Of a stretch of 43,174 bases of DNA, positions 24,901-37,400 are shown one piece after another. How positions within the stretch are numbered: position 1 is the first letter of the stretch; each line of letters starts with the position of its first letter. Below the pieces are notes generated by a model. That model made no database searches and had not been told where the DNA came from. It saw nothing but the letters and a program-made list of their open reading frames with translations. The DNA is from Acephala macrosclerotiorum (lineage: Eukaryota; Ascomycota; Leotiomycetes; Helotiales; Mollisiaceae): assembly GCA_014904845.1 (NCBI GenBank), contig MU119570.1, forward strand, positions 1,162-44,335, written 5' to 3'. Both the position numbers and the translations under genes were made by a program.

Positions 24901-25000
24901 TATTTATATTATAATCAATTTATTAAAAAATTTTTATAAAACATTGTATCGATAAATAATTAAAATGTTTATATAATTAATATAATTTTATATTAATAAA
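22000..25000 (-). pseudogene. copia pol pseudogene of element A copy 1 (integrase to reverse transcriptase)
   Basis: Minus-strand reading with many TAA/TAG stops. At 24245-24430 it gives the integrase C-terminus (QIVIKTINNS and LLVFKVYFKI, for the usual QMAVKAINDT and LLVFGAYPRM). Just downstream is a KVYVW-like segment typical of the integrase tail. At about 23473-23516 it gives YEKSKLVI followed by a stop and KYND, the usual YEKSRLVIQ-YND of copia RT. The gag-pre-integrase zinc region should lie at about 24.8-25.0 kb by alignment with copy 2. No catalytic function is possible. The small ORFs called here are fragments of this gene or its shadows. Confidence 0.75.
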
Positions 25001-27712
25001 ATAATTTCAAATTAAATTTTTTTTAATTAATATAATAGTATTTATAAATAATTTTATTTTTTTATAATAAAAATATTTTTATTTTTTTGAATTAAAATAT
25101 TTTTTAAATTGTCGAATTTTATATTTATAGTATTTATATTTTGAATATAAAATAAGAAAAGTATATTTATAAAAACAATATAAAAAATAATAATATTTAA
25201 TAAAATATCGATTTGAATAATTTTTTACAATAAAGTAATATTTTTATTAAAGCGAATCTTATAAATTTCAATTGTAAATACATTTAATTAAATATTAATA
25301 TTAAGTTTTCGTAGTACTATAAATTGCAATTAATTAATAATTGATATTTTAACGATTTTATTATTTAATATAATTTTTTGAAAATTTTTTGAAAAATATT
25401 AATTTTTGAAAATAAAAAATGAATATTGATTCAATTCGAGTAATTTAAATTATAATAATAGAATATTAAATATATTTTTTCTCGTAATAATATAACGAGT
25501 AAACTAATTATTTAAAATGATTATTATTTGTATATTATTAATTTTTTTAAACTCGATAACATAATTTTTATTTTCGTTTTTTATTTTTATATTTATTAAT
25601 AATTAATTAATTTCTATTATTAGATTATTTTTTAATAAATTTTCTATTCTCTCGATTTTAACGAAAAAACTCTAATAATAAATTATTATAATATCTCGAT
25701 TTATCGTATATTAAATTTACTATTAAAATTTTATATATATTTATTATCGTTTTTCTATTGTATATTTTATTAATTAATATTTCGATTTATTACAAATATA
25801 ATATTTCTTTTAATATAATTCTCTTTAAAATCTATAATTTTTACAATATTTATTTTAAAAATTTTCTCGATTTCAATATTTTCGATTTTATACTCAATCG
25901 CATTTTTTGTTTTATTTTCTATAAATATAATCGATTTAATTTTAATTAAACTCGTTTTTTTTTTAATTTTAAAAAATAAAATTTAAATTATACTATTATA
26001 TTTCATATAATCGCGTTGCAATATCTATTATTAATCGCAATTTAACGTAAATACTTTCAAAAATATTAATAGATTTATAAAAAATTAAATTAAATTTTTT
26101 AATATTTCAATAAATACTAATAATTTAATTTTATAAATTATATTTCGTTTAATATTTCAATAATAAATTTAATTAAATTTTTTAAAATTAATTGAAAAAT
26201 ATTTATAAATATTTTAATTTAATTTTTATTAAATTAATTATAATAATTTTTATTAAAATTGTTTTTTTTTTATAAAAACATATATAATTAACGATTTTTT
26301 TTAATTTCAAAATAAATTTTTATTATTATTATTAATATAATGAAATCGAAATTTCTTTTTAAAAATCTATTAAAATAAAACGCGTTTACACGTTTTATAA
26401 AATTAATAGAAAATATTTTATTATATTAATTTTAAAATAATTCGATTTTATTATAATAATTATAAAAAATCGATAATTTGTAATTAAAAATATTATATAA
26501 TTTTTTATATAATTTTTTATTATTAGTATAAATTTTTATTAAATTTATAAATAATTTAATAAAAATATTTTATAAATTGTTATATTAATTCGATTATTAT
26601 TAAAAAAATTATTAGTAAATATATTAAATGTTTTATATTATATTAAATAAATTCGTATTTATAAAAAAAATTGTAATAAAAAAAATATAAAAAGTATTCG
26701 TAAAAATAATCGTATTTATAGTAAAAAAATTCGTATTAATAATTGAAATCGTAGAAATAATTACATTTTAATTATTGAATACTAATATTGAAATATTTTG
26801 ATTTATTAATTGAATTAATCGATTTTATCGAGAAAAAAAATCTCTATTTTTCAATTGATTAACGATTTTTATTTGTATTTATTTATAAAAAATTTTTTGT
26901 TAAAAAACTTTTTTTAAATTATTAATAATAAATTTTCTATTTTTCGATATTTAGATATTGTAAATATATAAAAAGTTTTGTAAACAGCGTATAAAATCTT
27001 TGTATATTAAACGTAAAATCTCTTATAAACAATTTTTAAAATTCTTTTGAAAATATTTTTATAAATTGCAATTAAAATATTTTTTTTCTTTATATATTTT
27101 AAAATAATAAAAAATATATTTATTTAATATTATTTCATTAAAATTTTTATTATTTATAAAATCGAAATTTTTATTTTTTTTATTTTTATCGTAAAAAAAT
27201 TTAATTTTAAATAAATTTATTATTTTGAAAAATAATTATATAATAAATAATAAAAAGATTAAAAGTTTTAATTCGAATTTAAATAAATATTATTATTAAT
27301 ATTTATATACTTTTAATCAAATAACGAATAAAAATATAAATTTTTTTTTTGAAAATTCGTTTTTAATATAAATTCGAATAAATTAATATAAATTTAAAAT
27401 TGTTTTTATATTTTTTTATTCGTTTTTTATAAATATTATTATTTTGCGTAATAAATGTAAACTTGAAAAATAAATATAAATTTGAAATCGTTTTTATATA
27501 TTTTTTTTTAAGTTTTTAATAATTTCGATATTTTTAACGCGTTTTTACAAAAGAATTTTTATAAATTTTTATTTTTTCGAAAATATATTAATTATTTTAA
27601 ATACTTTTTTACAAAAAACAAACTATTTAAAGAATTTATTTACTTTTATAAATTAATTTCTTTTAAATAAAAATTTAATTATTCCGTAATTAATTAAACA
27701 ACTATTGATTAA
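25001..27712 (-). other. 5' internal part of element A copy 1 (gag/protease region, decayed)
   Basis: Between the 5' LTR and the integrase region. It aligns in inverted orientation with 30052-32690. The plus-strand ORF at 25758-25949 and the minus-strand ORF at 31760-31951 are the same antisense shadow in the two copies. By position it should be gag and protease, but I cannot identify a gag zinc knuckle or protease motif. Confidence 0.6.
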
Positions 27713-27920
27713 TATTAATATTATTAGAAATACTTATTATTAATAATAAATCAAAAATTAAATAAACAAATAAATTGAATAATTTATTAATTAATTGTAT
27801 ATTTTAAATCTAATAAACGCATAAAAATTGAAAAATATAATTTCAACTCTAGTGCAAATAGCGCTAGTCCCGATCTGGCCTAGTACTGCACGTGATTACT
27901 AAACTAATATTGTATTCACA
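27713..27920 (-). repeat. 5' LTR of element A copy 1
   Basis: 208 bp; on the minus strand it begins TGTGAATAC at 27920. Same core as the other copies, with a few changes in the hairpin arms (CTAGTGC rather than CTAGCGC). It keeps the TG terminus that the 3' LTR has lost. Confidence 0.87.
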
Positions 27921-27925
27921 ATAAA
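27921..27925. repeat. Target-site duplication of element A, right copy (ATAAA)
   Basis: Matches 21588-21592. Confidence 0.7.
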
Positions 27926-29847
27926 TATATACGTATTAAATATTAAATATAAATTAACGATTTTTAAATAATAAAAAATATATAATTAATATTATAATAA
28001 TTTTTCGAAATAAAATTATAATATTTTTTACATATAAAACTTTTTTATAAAAATTCGAATTAATATAATTAAATTTTCGTATAAATTAATAATAAATTTA
28101 TTATTTAAAAAAAATTTAAAATCGAAAATTTTAATTATTTATATACGAATTTTAATTTTATTAAATATATTTTATTTTTTAATTATTTCGAATATATATA
28201 TTATAAAAATAATTCGTTTATTAAATTTTATTAATTCGAATTTATTAATAAATAAATTTAATATAAATTATATTTATTTTTTCTTAATTAAAAAAAGAAA
28301 ATAATTAAAATCGATATATATTTTATATAATTTATTATTTATTTTTAATTTAATTTTTATTATCGCGTATATATATTTTATTATAAAATTATTTAAAATT
28401 TTCGTAAAAATTATTTTAATAAATCGTTAAAATAAAAAATTGTTTATTATAAATAATTAAATCGAAAAAATTAATTTTTATTTATTATATTTATTAATTT
28501 TTTATATATTAATTTTTTCGATTTTTAATAAAAAAATTTAATAAAATTAATTAATATTATAAAGATTTTTATAAATATATTTAAATAATTAAATTTTTAA
28601 TAAATTTTTTTTTAATTAAAATTTTAAATTATATTAAATTAAAATTTAATTTTTTAATAAAAAAATATTTTTAATTTTTTAATTTTTTATTATAATTATT
28701 TTTAATTTTTATAAAAATATTATAAAAATTATTATTAATTTAATATACGTTATTATATTAATAATATTGTTTAAATTTATAATTATTATTATTAAATTTT
28801 TATTAAATTTTATAAAAATTTAATTTATAAATAAATTTATTATTTTCGATTTTTTTAAATTTTATTATTAATATTAATAACGCGAGTTTAAATTTTAATA
28901 ATAATAAAACAAATTTTTATAATAATTTTTTATTATTAATTAATTTGTTTTATTAAAAAATTTAATCAAAAAAAAAATTTATATAAAATATAAAAAAATT
29001 AAATTATAATTTAAATTATTTTAAATTTTAATAAAAAATTAAATTAAAATTATTTAATTTTTTAAATTCGAAATTATATTTATTATTATTATTAAATTTA
29101 ATAAAACGTTATTTTTTTTTTTAATTATTTTTTTAAATTTATATTTTCGTCGTTATTTATTTTATAAAATTTTTAATTAAAATTATTTTAATTAATATTA
29201 AAAAAAATATATAAAATTTTAAATTTATATTATTAAAAATTAAAAATAATTATTAAACGAATTTATTAAAATTTATTATTTTTATAATATAAATAATATT
29301 TAATATATATTTTTAAATATTTTTTTTATTATAAATATTATTTTTCGAATATATTTATTTTAAAAATTTATATAAAATCGTAATTAAAATTATTTTGAAT
29401 TTATAAATAAATATATCGATTTATATAAAAACGTTATTTTAATTAAATTTAAAAACTTTTTTTTTTTGAGTTCGAATAGTTTATTAAAATATTATATTAA
29501 AATTATATTATAAAAACAAATATAAAATTTTTATTTAACGATTAAAACGCGTAATTTAATAATATTATTTTTAATTTAATTTACGAAAAAATAAATATTA
29601 CATTAATAAATATTTTATTCGATTATAATATAATTATTTTCATTATAAAAAAAATTTAAATTTAAATTAAAATAATTTATATTTTTTAATTTTTATTTTA
29701 TATTAATAAAATTTCGATTATTATTATTATTATTATAAATAAAAATATAATATTTATTATTATTTATTATATTTCGTATTTAAATTTAAAAAATAATAAA
29801 AATAATATTTTATATTTATATTAATATTTCGAATATAAAATTATTTT
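27921..29847 (-). mobile_element. Ty3/gypsy element B, copy 1, 5' segment
   Basis: Continuation of the gypsy copy after the element A insertion. The reverse complement aligns with about 34235-36663; for example 28.3 kb pairs with 36.19 kb and 29.6 kb with 34.5 kb. It lacks the roughly 250-bp low-RIP insert that copy 2 carries near 34.75-34.99 kb. It ends abruptly at 29847 where the LTR of element A copy 2 begins. By position it represents the gag side of the element. Confidence 0.75.
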
Positions 29848-30051
29848 TATGAGTACAATATTAGTTTAGTAGTCACGTGCGGTACTAGGCCAGATCGGGA
29901 CTAGCGCCGTTTGCGCTAGAATTGAAATTATATTTTTCAATTTTTGCGTATTTATTAAATTTAAAATTTACAATTAATTAACGAATTATTTAATTTATTT
30001 ATTTCGTTTTTGATTTATTACTAATAATAAGTATTTCTAGTAATATTAATA
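29848..30051 (+). repeat. 5' LTR of element A copy 2
   Basis: 204 bp. It differs from the 208-bp LTRs by one 4-bp deletion in a TTTA-type run and by scattered transitions. The TG start has become TA. The core hairpin and CACGTG are kept. Confidence 0.87.
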
Positions 30052-32689
30052 TTGATTAATAATTGTTCAATTAATTACGAAATAATTAAATTTTTATTTA
30101 AAAGAAATTAATTTATAAAAAAATACTTAAAATAATTAATATATTTTTAAAAAAATAAAAATCTATAAAAATTTTTTTGTAGAAACGCGTTAAAAGTATT
30201 AAGATTATTAAAAACTTAAAAAAAACAATACAAAAACGATTTTAAATTTGTATTTATTTTTTAAATTTGCGTTTATTATACAAAATAATAATATTTACGA
30301 AAAACGAATAAAAAAACGCGAAAACAATTTCAAATTTATATTAATTTATTCGAATTTATATTAAAAACGAATTTTTAAAAAAAGTTTTATACTTTTATTT
30401 ATTATTTGATTAAAAATATATAAATATTAATAATAATATTTATTCGAATTCAAATTAAAATTTTCAATTTTTTTATTATTTATTGTGTAATTATTTCTTA
30501 AAATAGTAAATTTATTTAAAATTAAATTTTTTTACGATAAAAACAAATAAAAAAAAAATTTCGATTTTACGAATAATAAAATTTTTAATAAAATAATATT
30601 AAATAAATATATTTTTTATTATTTTAAAGTATATAAAAAAAAAGAATATTTTAATTGCAATTTATAAAAATATTTTTAAAAAAACTTTAAAAATTGTTCG
30701 TAAAAAATTTTACGTTTAATATATAAAAATTTTATACGTTGTTTACGAGATTTTTTATGTACTTACGAAATTTGAATATTGAAAAATAAAAAGTTTATTA
30801 TTGATAATTTAAAATTTTTTTTATAAATAAATACAAATAAAAATCGTCGATCAATTAAAAAATAGAATTTTTTTTTTTCGATAAAATCGATTAATTCAAT
30901 TAATAAATCAAAATATTTTAATATTAGTATTTAATAATTAGAGTATAATTATTTTTACGATTTTAATTATTAATATAAATCTTTTTATTACGAATACGAT
31001 TACTTTTACGAATACTTTTTATATTTTTTTTATTGTAATTTTCTTTATAAATATAATTTTCTTTAATATAATATAAAATATTTAATATATTTATTAATAA
31101 TTTTTTTAATAATAATCGAATTAATATAATAATTTATAAAATATTTTTATTAAATTGTTTATAAATTTAATAAAAATTTATATTAATAATAAAAAATATA
31201 ATAAAAAATTATACGATATTTTTAATTGTAAATTATCGATTTTTTATAATTATTATAATAAAATCGAATTATTTCAAAATTAATACAATAAAACATTTTT
31301 TATTAATTTTATAGAACGTATAAATACGTTTTATTTTGATAAATTTTTAGAAAAAAATTTCGATTTTATTATATTAATAATAATAATAAAAATTTATTTT
31401 AAGATTAAAAAAAATCGCTAATTATATATATTTTTATAAAAAGAAACAATTTTAATGAAAATTATTACAATTAATTTAATAAAAATTAAATTGAACTATT
31501 TACAAATATTTTTCGATTAATTTCAAAAGATTTAATTAAATTTATTATTAGAATATTAAACGGAATATAGTTTACGAAATCAAATTATTAGCGTTTATCG
31601 AAGTATTAAAAAATACAATTTTATTTTCTATAAATTCGTTAGTACTTTTAAAAGCGTTTATATTGAATTGCGATTAATAGTAAGTATTGCGATGCAATTA
31701 CGTGAAATATATTAATATAGTTTAGATTTTACTTTTTAAAAAAAAAAAAAAAAACGAGTTCAATTAGAATTAAATCGATTATATTTATAGAAAACGAAAT
31801 AGAAAACGCAATCGAATATAAAATTGAAAATATTAAAATCGAGAAAATTTTCGAAATAAATATCGTAAAAATTATAGATTTTAAAGAAAATTATATTAAA
31901 AGAAATACTATACTTATAGTAAATCGAAATATTGATTAATAAAATATACAATAAAAAAACGATAATAAATATATATAAAGTTTTAATAATAAATTCAATA
32001 CATAGTAAATCGAGATATTATAATAGTTTATTATTAGAATTTTTTTATTAAAATCGAAAAAATAAAAAATTTATCGAAAAATAATTAAATAATAGAAATT
32101 AATTAATTATTAATAAGTATAGAAATAAAAAACGAGAATAAAAATTATTTTATTGAGTTTGAAAAAATCGATAATATACAAATAGTAATTATTTTAAATG
32201 ATTAGTTTACTCTTTATATTATTACAAGAAAAAATATATTCAATATTTTATTATTACAATTTGAATTATTTGAATCGAATCAATATTCATTTTTTATTTT
32301 CGAAAATCGATATTTTTTAAAAGTTTTTCAAAGGATTATATCGAATAATAAAATCGTCGAAATATTAATTATTAATTAATCGCAATTTATAGTATTACAA
32401 AAATTTAATATTATCGTTTAATTGAATATATTTACGATTAAAACTTATAAAATTCGTTTTAATAAAAATATTATTTTATTGTAAAAAATTATTCGAATTA
32501 ATACTCTATTAAATATTATTACTTTTTATATTGCTTTTATAAATATAAATACTATAAATATAAAATTCGATAATTTAAAAAATATTTTGATTCAAAAAAA
32601 TAAAATCGTTTTTATTGTAAAAAAATAAAATTATTTATAAATATTATTATATTAATCAAAAAAAAAATTAATTTAAAATCATTTTATTA

Positions 32690-33443
32690 ATATAGAATTA
32701 CGTTAAGTGTATAAACGTTTTAATTATTTATCGATATAACGTTTTATAAAAGTTTTTTAACGAATTAATTATAATATAAATATTAAATATATTTAGTATT
32801 TTATTAAATATTATTATTATTATTAAATGTATAAACAATTATTTAAAAAATTTAAATTTATTTTATAAAATAATTATAAATTTAATTATTCGATTATTAT
32901 CGACGTTTTATATTTAAATAGAAAATTAATTTTATAAGTAATAAATTTATTTACAATATTTCAAATTATTAGATTTATAAAAAATATATTTATAAAAATA
33001 ATATAAAATATATTATATATATATTAAATCGATATATATTAAAAATTATCGAATTATATTATTTATAATATTAAAAAGAATTTTTCGTTTATAGAGTTTC
33101 GATAAAACGCTAAAATAATAATAATTAAAATCAAAAAAATACTTATTAAAATTTATAATAATATAAAAAAAATAAAAAAATATTATATTTTATTATATTG
33201 AATTTACGAGATTATTTACAACGAATTAATCGAAAAATAAATTAATAAAAATATAATTTTACAAATAATAATTAAAATTATTAACGATTTAATAAAATTG
33301 AATAATATTATATTTATATTATTAATTTTTGAGATATATTTTAAAATAATTAGTAATAATACGTTATTATTATTAGTTATTAAAAAAATTAAAATAATTC
33401 GAGTAATTATTAAAAAAATATATTGTTTATATATTTAATATTA
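32690..33443 (+). pseudogene. copia gag-pre-integrase and integrase pseudogene, element A copy 2
   Basis: Plus-strand conceptual reading. The gag-pre-integrase zinc region is recognisable: RRVYKRFNYLSI for the usual HxxFxHPS segment at about 32700-32740, then YYYYQMYKQ for the CxxCQMHGK segment near 32810-32830, so the Cys/His ligands are lost. The integrase core follows with the first catalytic Asp retained in SIIIDVLYL (GAC at 32902-32904), a decayed D-A-G-K-N-F segment near 33.05 kb, and YNNIKKIKKYY in place of HNSIGKVERYH near 33.14 kb. It ends with the QIIIKIINDL and LIFEIYFKI segment at about 33270-33350. RIP-type stops occur throughout. Function in intact relatives is insertion of element cDNA. 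Confidence 0.82.
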
Positions 33444-34234
33444 TATAAAAAAATTCGAAATCAAATAATACAATCTAATCTAATTTAACGTAATCTACTG
33501 AGTTTAATTCTCATATTGTAATTTTACAAAATGGATTATTTTTTACTATATACACTACTTTCTTAACAAATAATAGCAATATTAATTTATTCGTTTTAAA
33601 ATTTTATATTTGTCTCGAAACGCGATTTCAACGATTTTTCGCTCGTCGTTCTACTTTTTAATAACTGATATACTAATCGCACAAAATATCGTCGAAATCG
33701 TATACGACTTTTAAAAACTTCAACGAATCAAATACAAATACATTAACGATTTCGAATTTTAAATTATCGAAATTATTCAATTTATTATTTAATATTTTTC
33801 GAATTCTCGTTTATTTTATTTCAATTTTACTTTTAAAATTACTTCGATTTTACGAAATACAAAAATTTCAATAAAATCAAAAAATACTTTTATTTCGAAC
33901 GCGTAAATTTAAAGTAAAACTAATTTCAACGCGATTCTTAAAAAATTTATTACAATCGTTAAAATTATTATATTAACTCGAAAATCGAAATATATACTTA
34001 AAAACGAAAAAAAAAACAATTTTAAAAACTTTAAAAATTTTAACGTTACAAAAAAAAAACGTTCGATTTTTTTAGAATTTAAAACAAAATATTAATCTCG
34101 TACGATTTTCTCGAATAATATTACAAAAAAAATATATAATTCCAATTTTATATACTGAAAAAAAATATTTAAAAAAATAATTAATTTATTATTTAAAGTA
34201 CTCGAAATCGAAAATAACGATTACAATAATCAAT
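33444..34234 (+). other. Junction segment between truncated element A copy 2 and gypsy copy 2
   Basis: Not shared with gypsy copy 1, which was cut at the corresponding point, so its identity cannot be tested inside the window. Read on the plus strand it gives a Ser/Asn/Lys-rich frame in places, compatible with the 5' leader and gag start of the gypsy element. Part of it (33480-33700) is less A+T-saturated. Confidence 0.35.
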
Positions 34235-34739
34235 AAAATAATTTTATACTTAAAATATTAATACAAATACAAAATATTATTTTTATTACTTTTTAAATTT
34301 AAATACGAAATATAGCGAACGATAATAAATATTATATTTTCGATTGCAATTACAATAATAATAATAATAATCGAAATTTTATCAATAGAAATTTTATTAA
34401 TATAAAATAAAAATTAAAAAATATAAATTACTTTAATTTAAATTTAAATTTTTTTTACAATAAAAATAATTATATTACAATCGAATAAAATATTTATTAA
34501 TACAATATTTATTTTTTCGTCGATCAAATTAAAAATAATATTATTAAATTATATATTTTAATCGTTAAATAAAATCTTTATATTTATTTTCGTAATACAA
34601 TTTTAATATAGTATTTTAATAAATTATTCGAACTCGAAAAAAAAGATTTTAAATTCGATTAAAATAATATTTTTATATAAATCGATATATTTACTCGCAA
34701 ATTTAAAATAGTATAAAAAAACAATAAAATACAAAGTAA

Positions 34740-34990
34740 AAAAGTTCAATCGTAAATCAGTTCGTTTTAGTCAATGGACTAAACTTATTCGAAGTAATTC
34801 GCAATCCGTAAATCAATCAATCAATCAATCAAAGTAGAAGTAGAAAAAGTTGTTGATTAGTCTATAGTAAACGAAAGCTCCTTATGTACTAGAAAACACG
34901 TGATCAGTACTGCCCTCGAAACTAGCTATTTACAAGGATTTTTGAAGAGAAAGCATATAGTCTCACTACAATAGTTTCAATTATAACTCT
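34740..34990. repeat. Short low-RIP insertion in gypsy copy 2, LTR-like or MITE-like
   Basis: About 250 bp of near-normal composition inside a RIP-saturated element, absent from the aligned position in gypsy copy 1. Contains an (AATC)5 microsatellite (34811-34832) and a CACGTG hexamer near 34899. A candidate solo LTR is 34851-34970, beginning TGTTGATTAG and ending CACTACA. I could not find a clear target duplication. Confidence 0.5.
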
Positions 34991-36224
34991 ATACAAACTT
35001 TTAAAATAAATATATTTGAAAAATAATATTTACAATAAAAAAAATATTCGAAAATATATATTAAATATTATTCGTATTATAAAAACAATAAACTTTAATA
35101 AATTTATTCAATAATTGTTTCAAGTTTTTAATAATATAAATTTAAAATTTCGTATATTTTTTCTAATATCAATTAAAATAATTTCAATTAAAAATTTTAT
35201 AAAATAAACGATAATAAAAATACAAATCTAAAAAAACAATTTAAAGAAAAAATAATGTTTTATTAAATCTAATAATAATAATAAACGCAATTTTAAATTC
35301 AAAAAACTAAATAATTTTAATTCAATTTCTTATTAAAATTTAAAGTAATTTAAATCGCAATTCAAATTTTTCGTATTTTATATAAACTTTTATCAATTTT
35401 TTTCTTTCAATTAAATTTTCTAATAAAATAAACTAATTAATAATAAAAAATTACTACAAAAATTTACTTTATTATTATTAAAACTTAAACTCGCATTATT
35501 AATATTAATAATAAAATTCGAAAAAATCGAAAATAATAAATTTATTTACAAATTAAATTTTTACGAGAATCAATAGAAATTTAATAATAATAATTATAAA
35601 TTCAAACGATATTATCGATATAATAATATACATTAAATCGATAACGATTTTTACGATATTTCTATAAAAATTAGAACTAATTATAACAAAAAACTAAAAA
35701 AATAAAAATATTTTTTTACTAAAGAATTAAATTTTAATTCAATATAATTTGAAGTTTTAATCGAAAAAAAAATTATTATCAATATAATTTATTTTATTAG
35801 TATTATTAAAAAGATTTTTTATTATAAATACGAAAAAGATTTTTTATCGAGAATTCAATTATTCAAATATATCTATAAAAACTTTTATAATATCAATCGA
35901 TTTTATTAAATTTTTCTACTAAAAATCAAAGAATTTTATCAAATTTTTTTATTGAAAATCGAAAAAATCAATAAATACAACGCTAATAATATACGAGAAA
36001 TTGATAAATATAACGAATAAAAAACAATTTTCTCGATTTAATTATTTATAATAAACAATTTTTCGTTTTAATGATTTATTAAAATAATTTCTATAAAAAT
36101 TTCAAATAATTTTATAGTAAAATATATATATACGATAATAAAAATTAAACTAAGAATAAATAATAAATTATATAAAATATATATCGATTTTAATTATTTT
36201 CGTTTTTTAATTAATAGAAAATAA

Positions 36225-37400
36225 ATGCAATTCGCATTAGATTTATTTGTCGATAAATTCGAATTAATTACAATTTCAAAAATCAATAAATTAATAAAAT
36301 TCAACGAGCGAATTATTTTTACAATATATATATTCGAAATAATTAAAAAATAAAATATACTTAGTAAAATTAAAATTCGTATATAAATAATTAAAAATTT
36401 CGATTTCAAATTTTTTTTAAATAATAAATTTTTGTATTTACACTAAAAAAAATTAGACTATAAAAACTATATATTTACTATCGATTTATACGAGAATTTG
36501 ATTACATCGATTCGAGTTTTTATAAAAAATTTCTATATTAAAAAAAAAACTTTATACGCGAAAAATATTATAATTTTATTTTGAAAAATCGTTACAATAT
36601 TAATTATATATTTTTTATTATTTAAAGATCGTCAATTTATATTCAATGTTTAATACGTATATATTTATAATATTATTGTAAATAAAGTAAATTTCGTTAT
36701 TATTACGAATTTAAATTCTATCGATTTATTAATCAAACGAAAAATCAAATTAAAAATATATTAAAAATACGAAAAAAACGATTATTATATAATCGAATCG
36801 ATTTCGAACGAAAACGAATAAAACTCGAACAAAATTATTATATTTGCAAATAAAAAAACACTAAACAATAATTAGTCATTTTTTAGTAATATTACTAAAT
36901 CAATCGACGTTCTAAAAATCGTATTAAATAATAGTATTTATATATGTACTACAAATTTAAAGTTTGTAATTCAATTTAAGATTTTAATTAACGAATTTAC
37001 AATTTATTAAATTAATAAAAGTTTTATCGATTTTTTACTTGAATTATATATACTCGTTTTATTAATCGAAAATTAATAAAATATAAAAATTACTAATAAT
37101 AAATACTTTATTAATACAAAAAACTAAAAAATTATTAATAAAATATTCGATACTATATATAATAAAAACAAATTCGAATAAATAATTTGATTAATATTTT
37201 TCGATTATTTCGTATTTATAATTTAAAAAATAATTAAAAATAAACTATATTCTCGTTTTATTATCGATATAAAACTTATTAATAAAACGACGATTTTCGA
37301 CGCGTATTTAATATTGTACTAAAAAAAATCATAAAAATTTTTAAAAATATAATTTATATTACAATTATCGATAAATTAAAATTCTTTTATCAATTTTTAA
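36225..37400 (+). pseudogene. Decayed acidic/polar ORF upstream of gypsy RT (gag or gag-pol linker)
   Basis: From an ATG at 36225 the plus frame gives FALDLFVDKFELITISKI and continues with long runs broken only by TAA/TAG, consistent with a former coding region rich in Asp, Glu, Ser and Thr (many Lys/Asn codons are likely mutated Glu/Asp). It lies between the gag-side region and RT. No protease or zinc-knuckle motif was identified. The minus-strand ORF at 36194-36409 is its shadow. Confidence 0.45.

Larger units (their letters stand above)
21593..27920 (-). mobile_element. Full-length Ty1/copia element A, copy 1 (RIP-inactivated)
   Basis: 6328 bp with two direct 208-bp LTRs (21593-21800 and 27713-27920) and a 5-bp target duplication (ATAAA). 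On the minus strand the 5' LTR is at 27920, and pol order is integrase (about 24.25-25.0 kb) before RT (about 23.5 kb), the copia order. It is inserted within gypsy copy 1: the flanks join into a sequence continuous in gypsy copy 2. The TG expected at the left end is now TA, consistent with RIP. No intact ORF survives. Confidence 0.88.
29848..33443 (+). mobile_element. Ty1/copia element A, copy 2, 3'-truncated
   Basis: Starts with a 204-bp LTR and follows element A copy 1 in inverted orientation through gag-pre-integrase and integrase. Similarity stops at about 33443, where copy 1 continues into RT. No RT and no 3' LTR remain, so about 2.7 kb is missing. Unlike copy 1, no target duplication can be shown. 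The two A copies are head to head with 1.9 kb of gypsy sequence between their 5' LTRs. Confidence 0.82.

Noticed and set aside
25758..25949. Pair of similar small hydrophobic ORFs (25758-25949 plus and 31760-31951 minus) as a conserved small membrane protein
   Set aside because: They resemble each other only because they are the same antisense frame in the two inverted copia copies; the sense strand is element internal sequence.
24245..33443. A simple chromosomal palindrome by inverted segmental duplication
   Set aside because: Copia copy 1 sits inside gypsy copy 1 with a target duplication, while gypsy copy 2 has the empty site, so the symmetry arises mainly from separate element copies.
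34811..34832. (AATC)5 run as a CRISPR-like or telomeric repeat
   Set aside because: A simple tetranucleotide microsatellite without spacers; too short and not of telomeric sequence.
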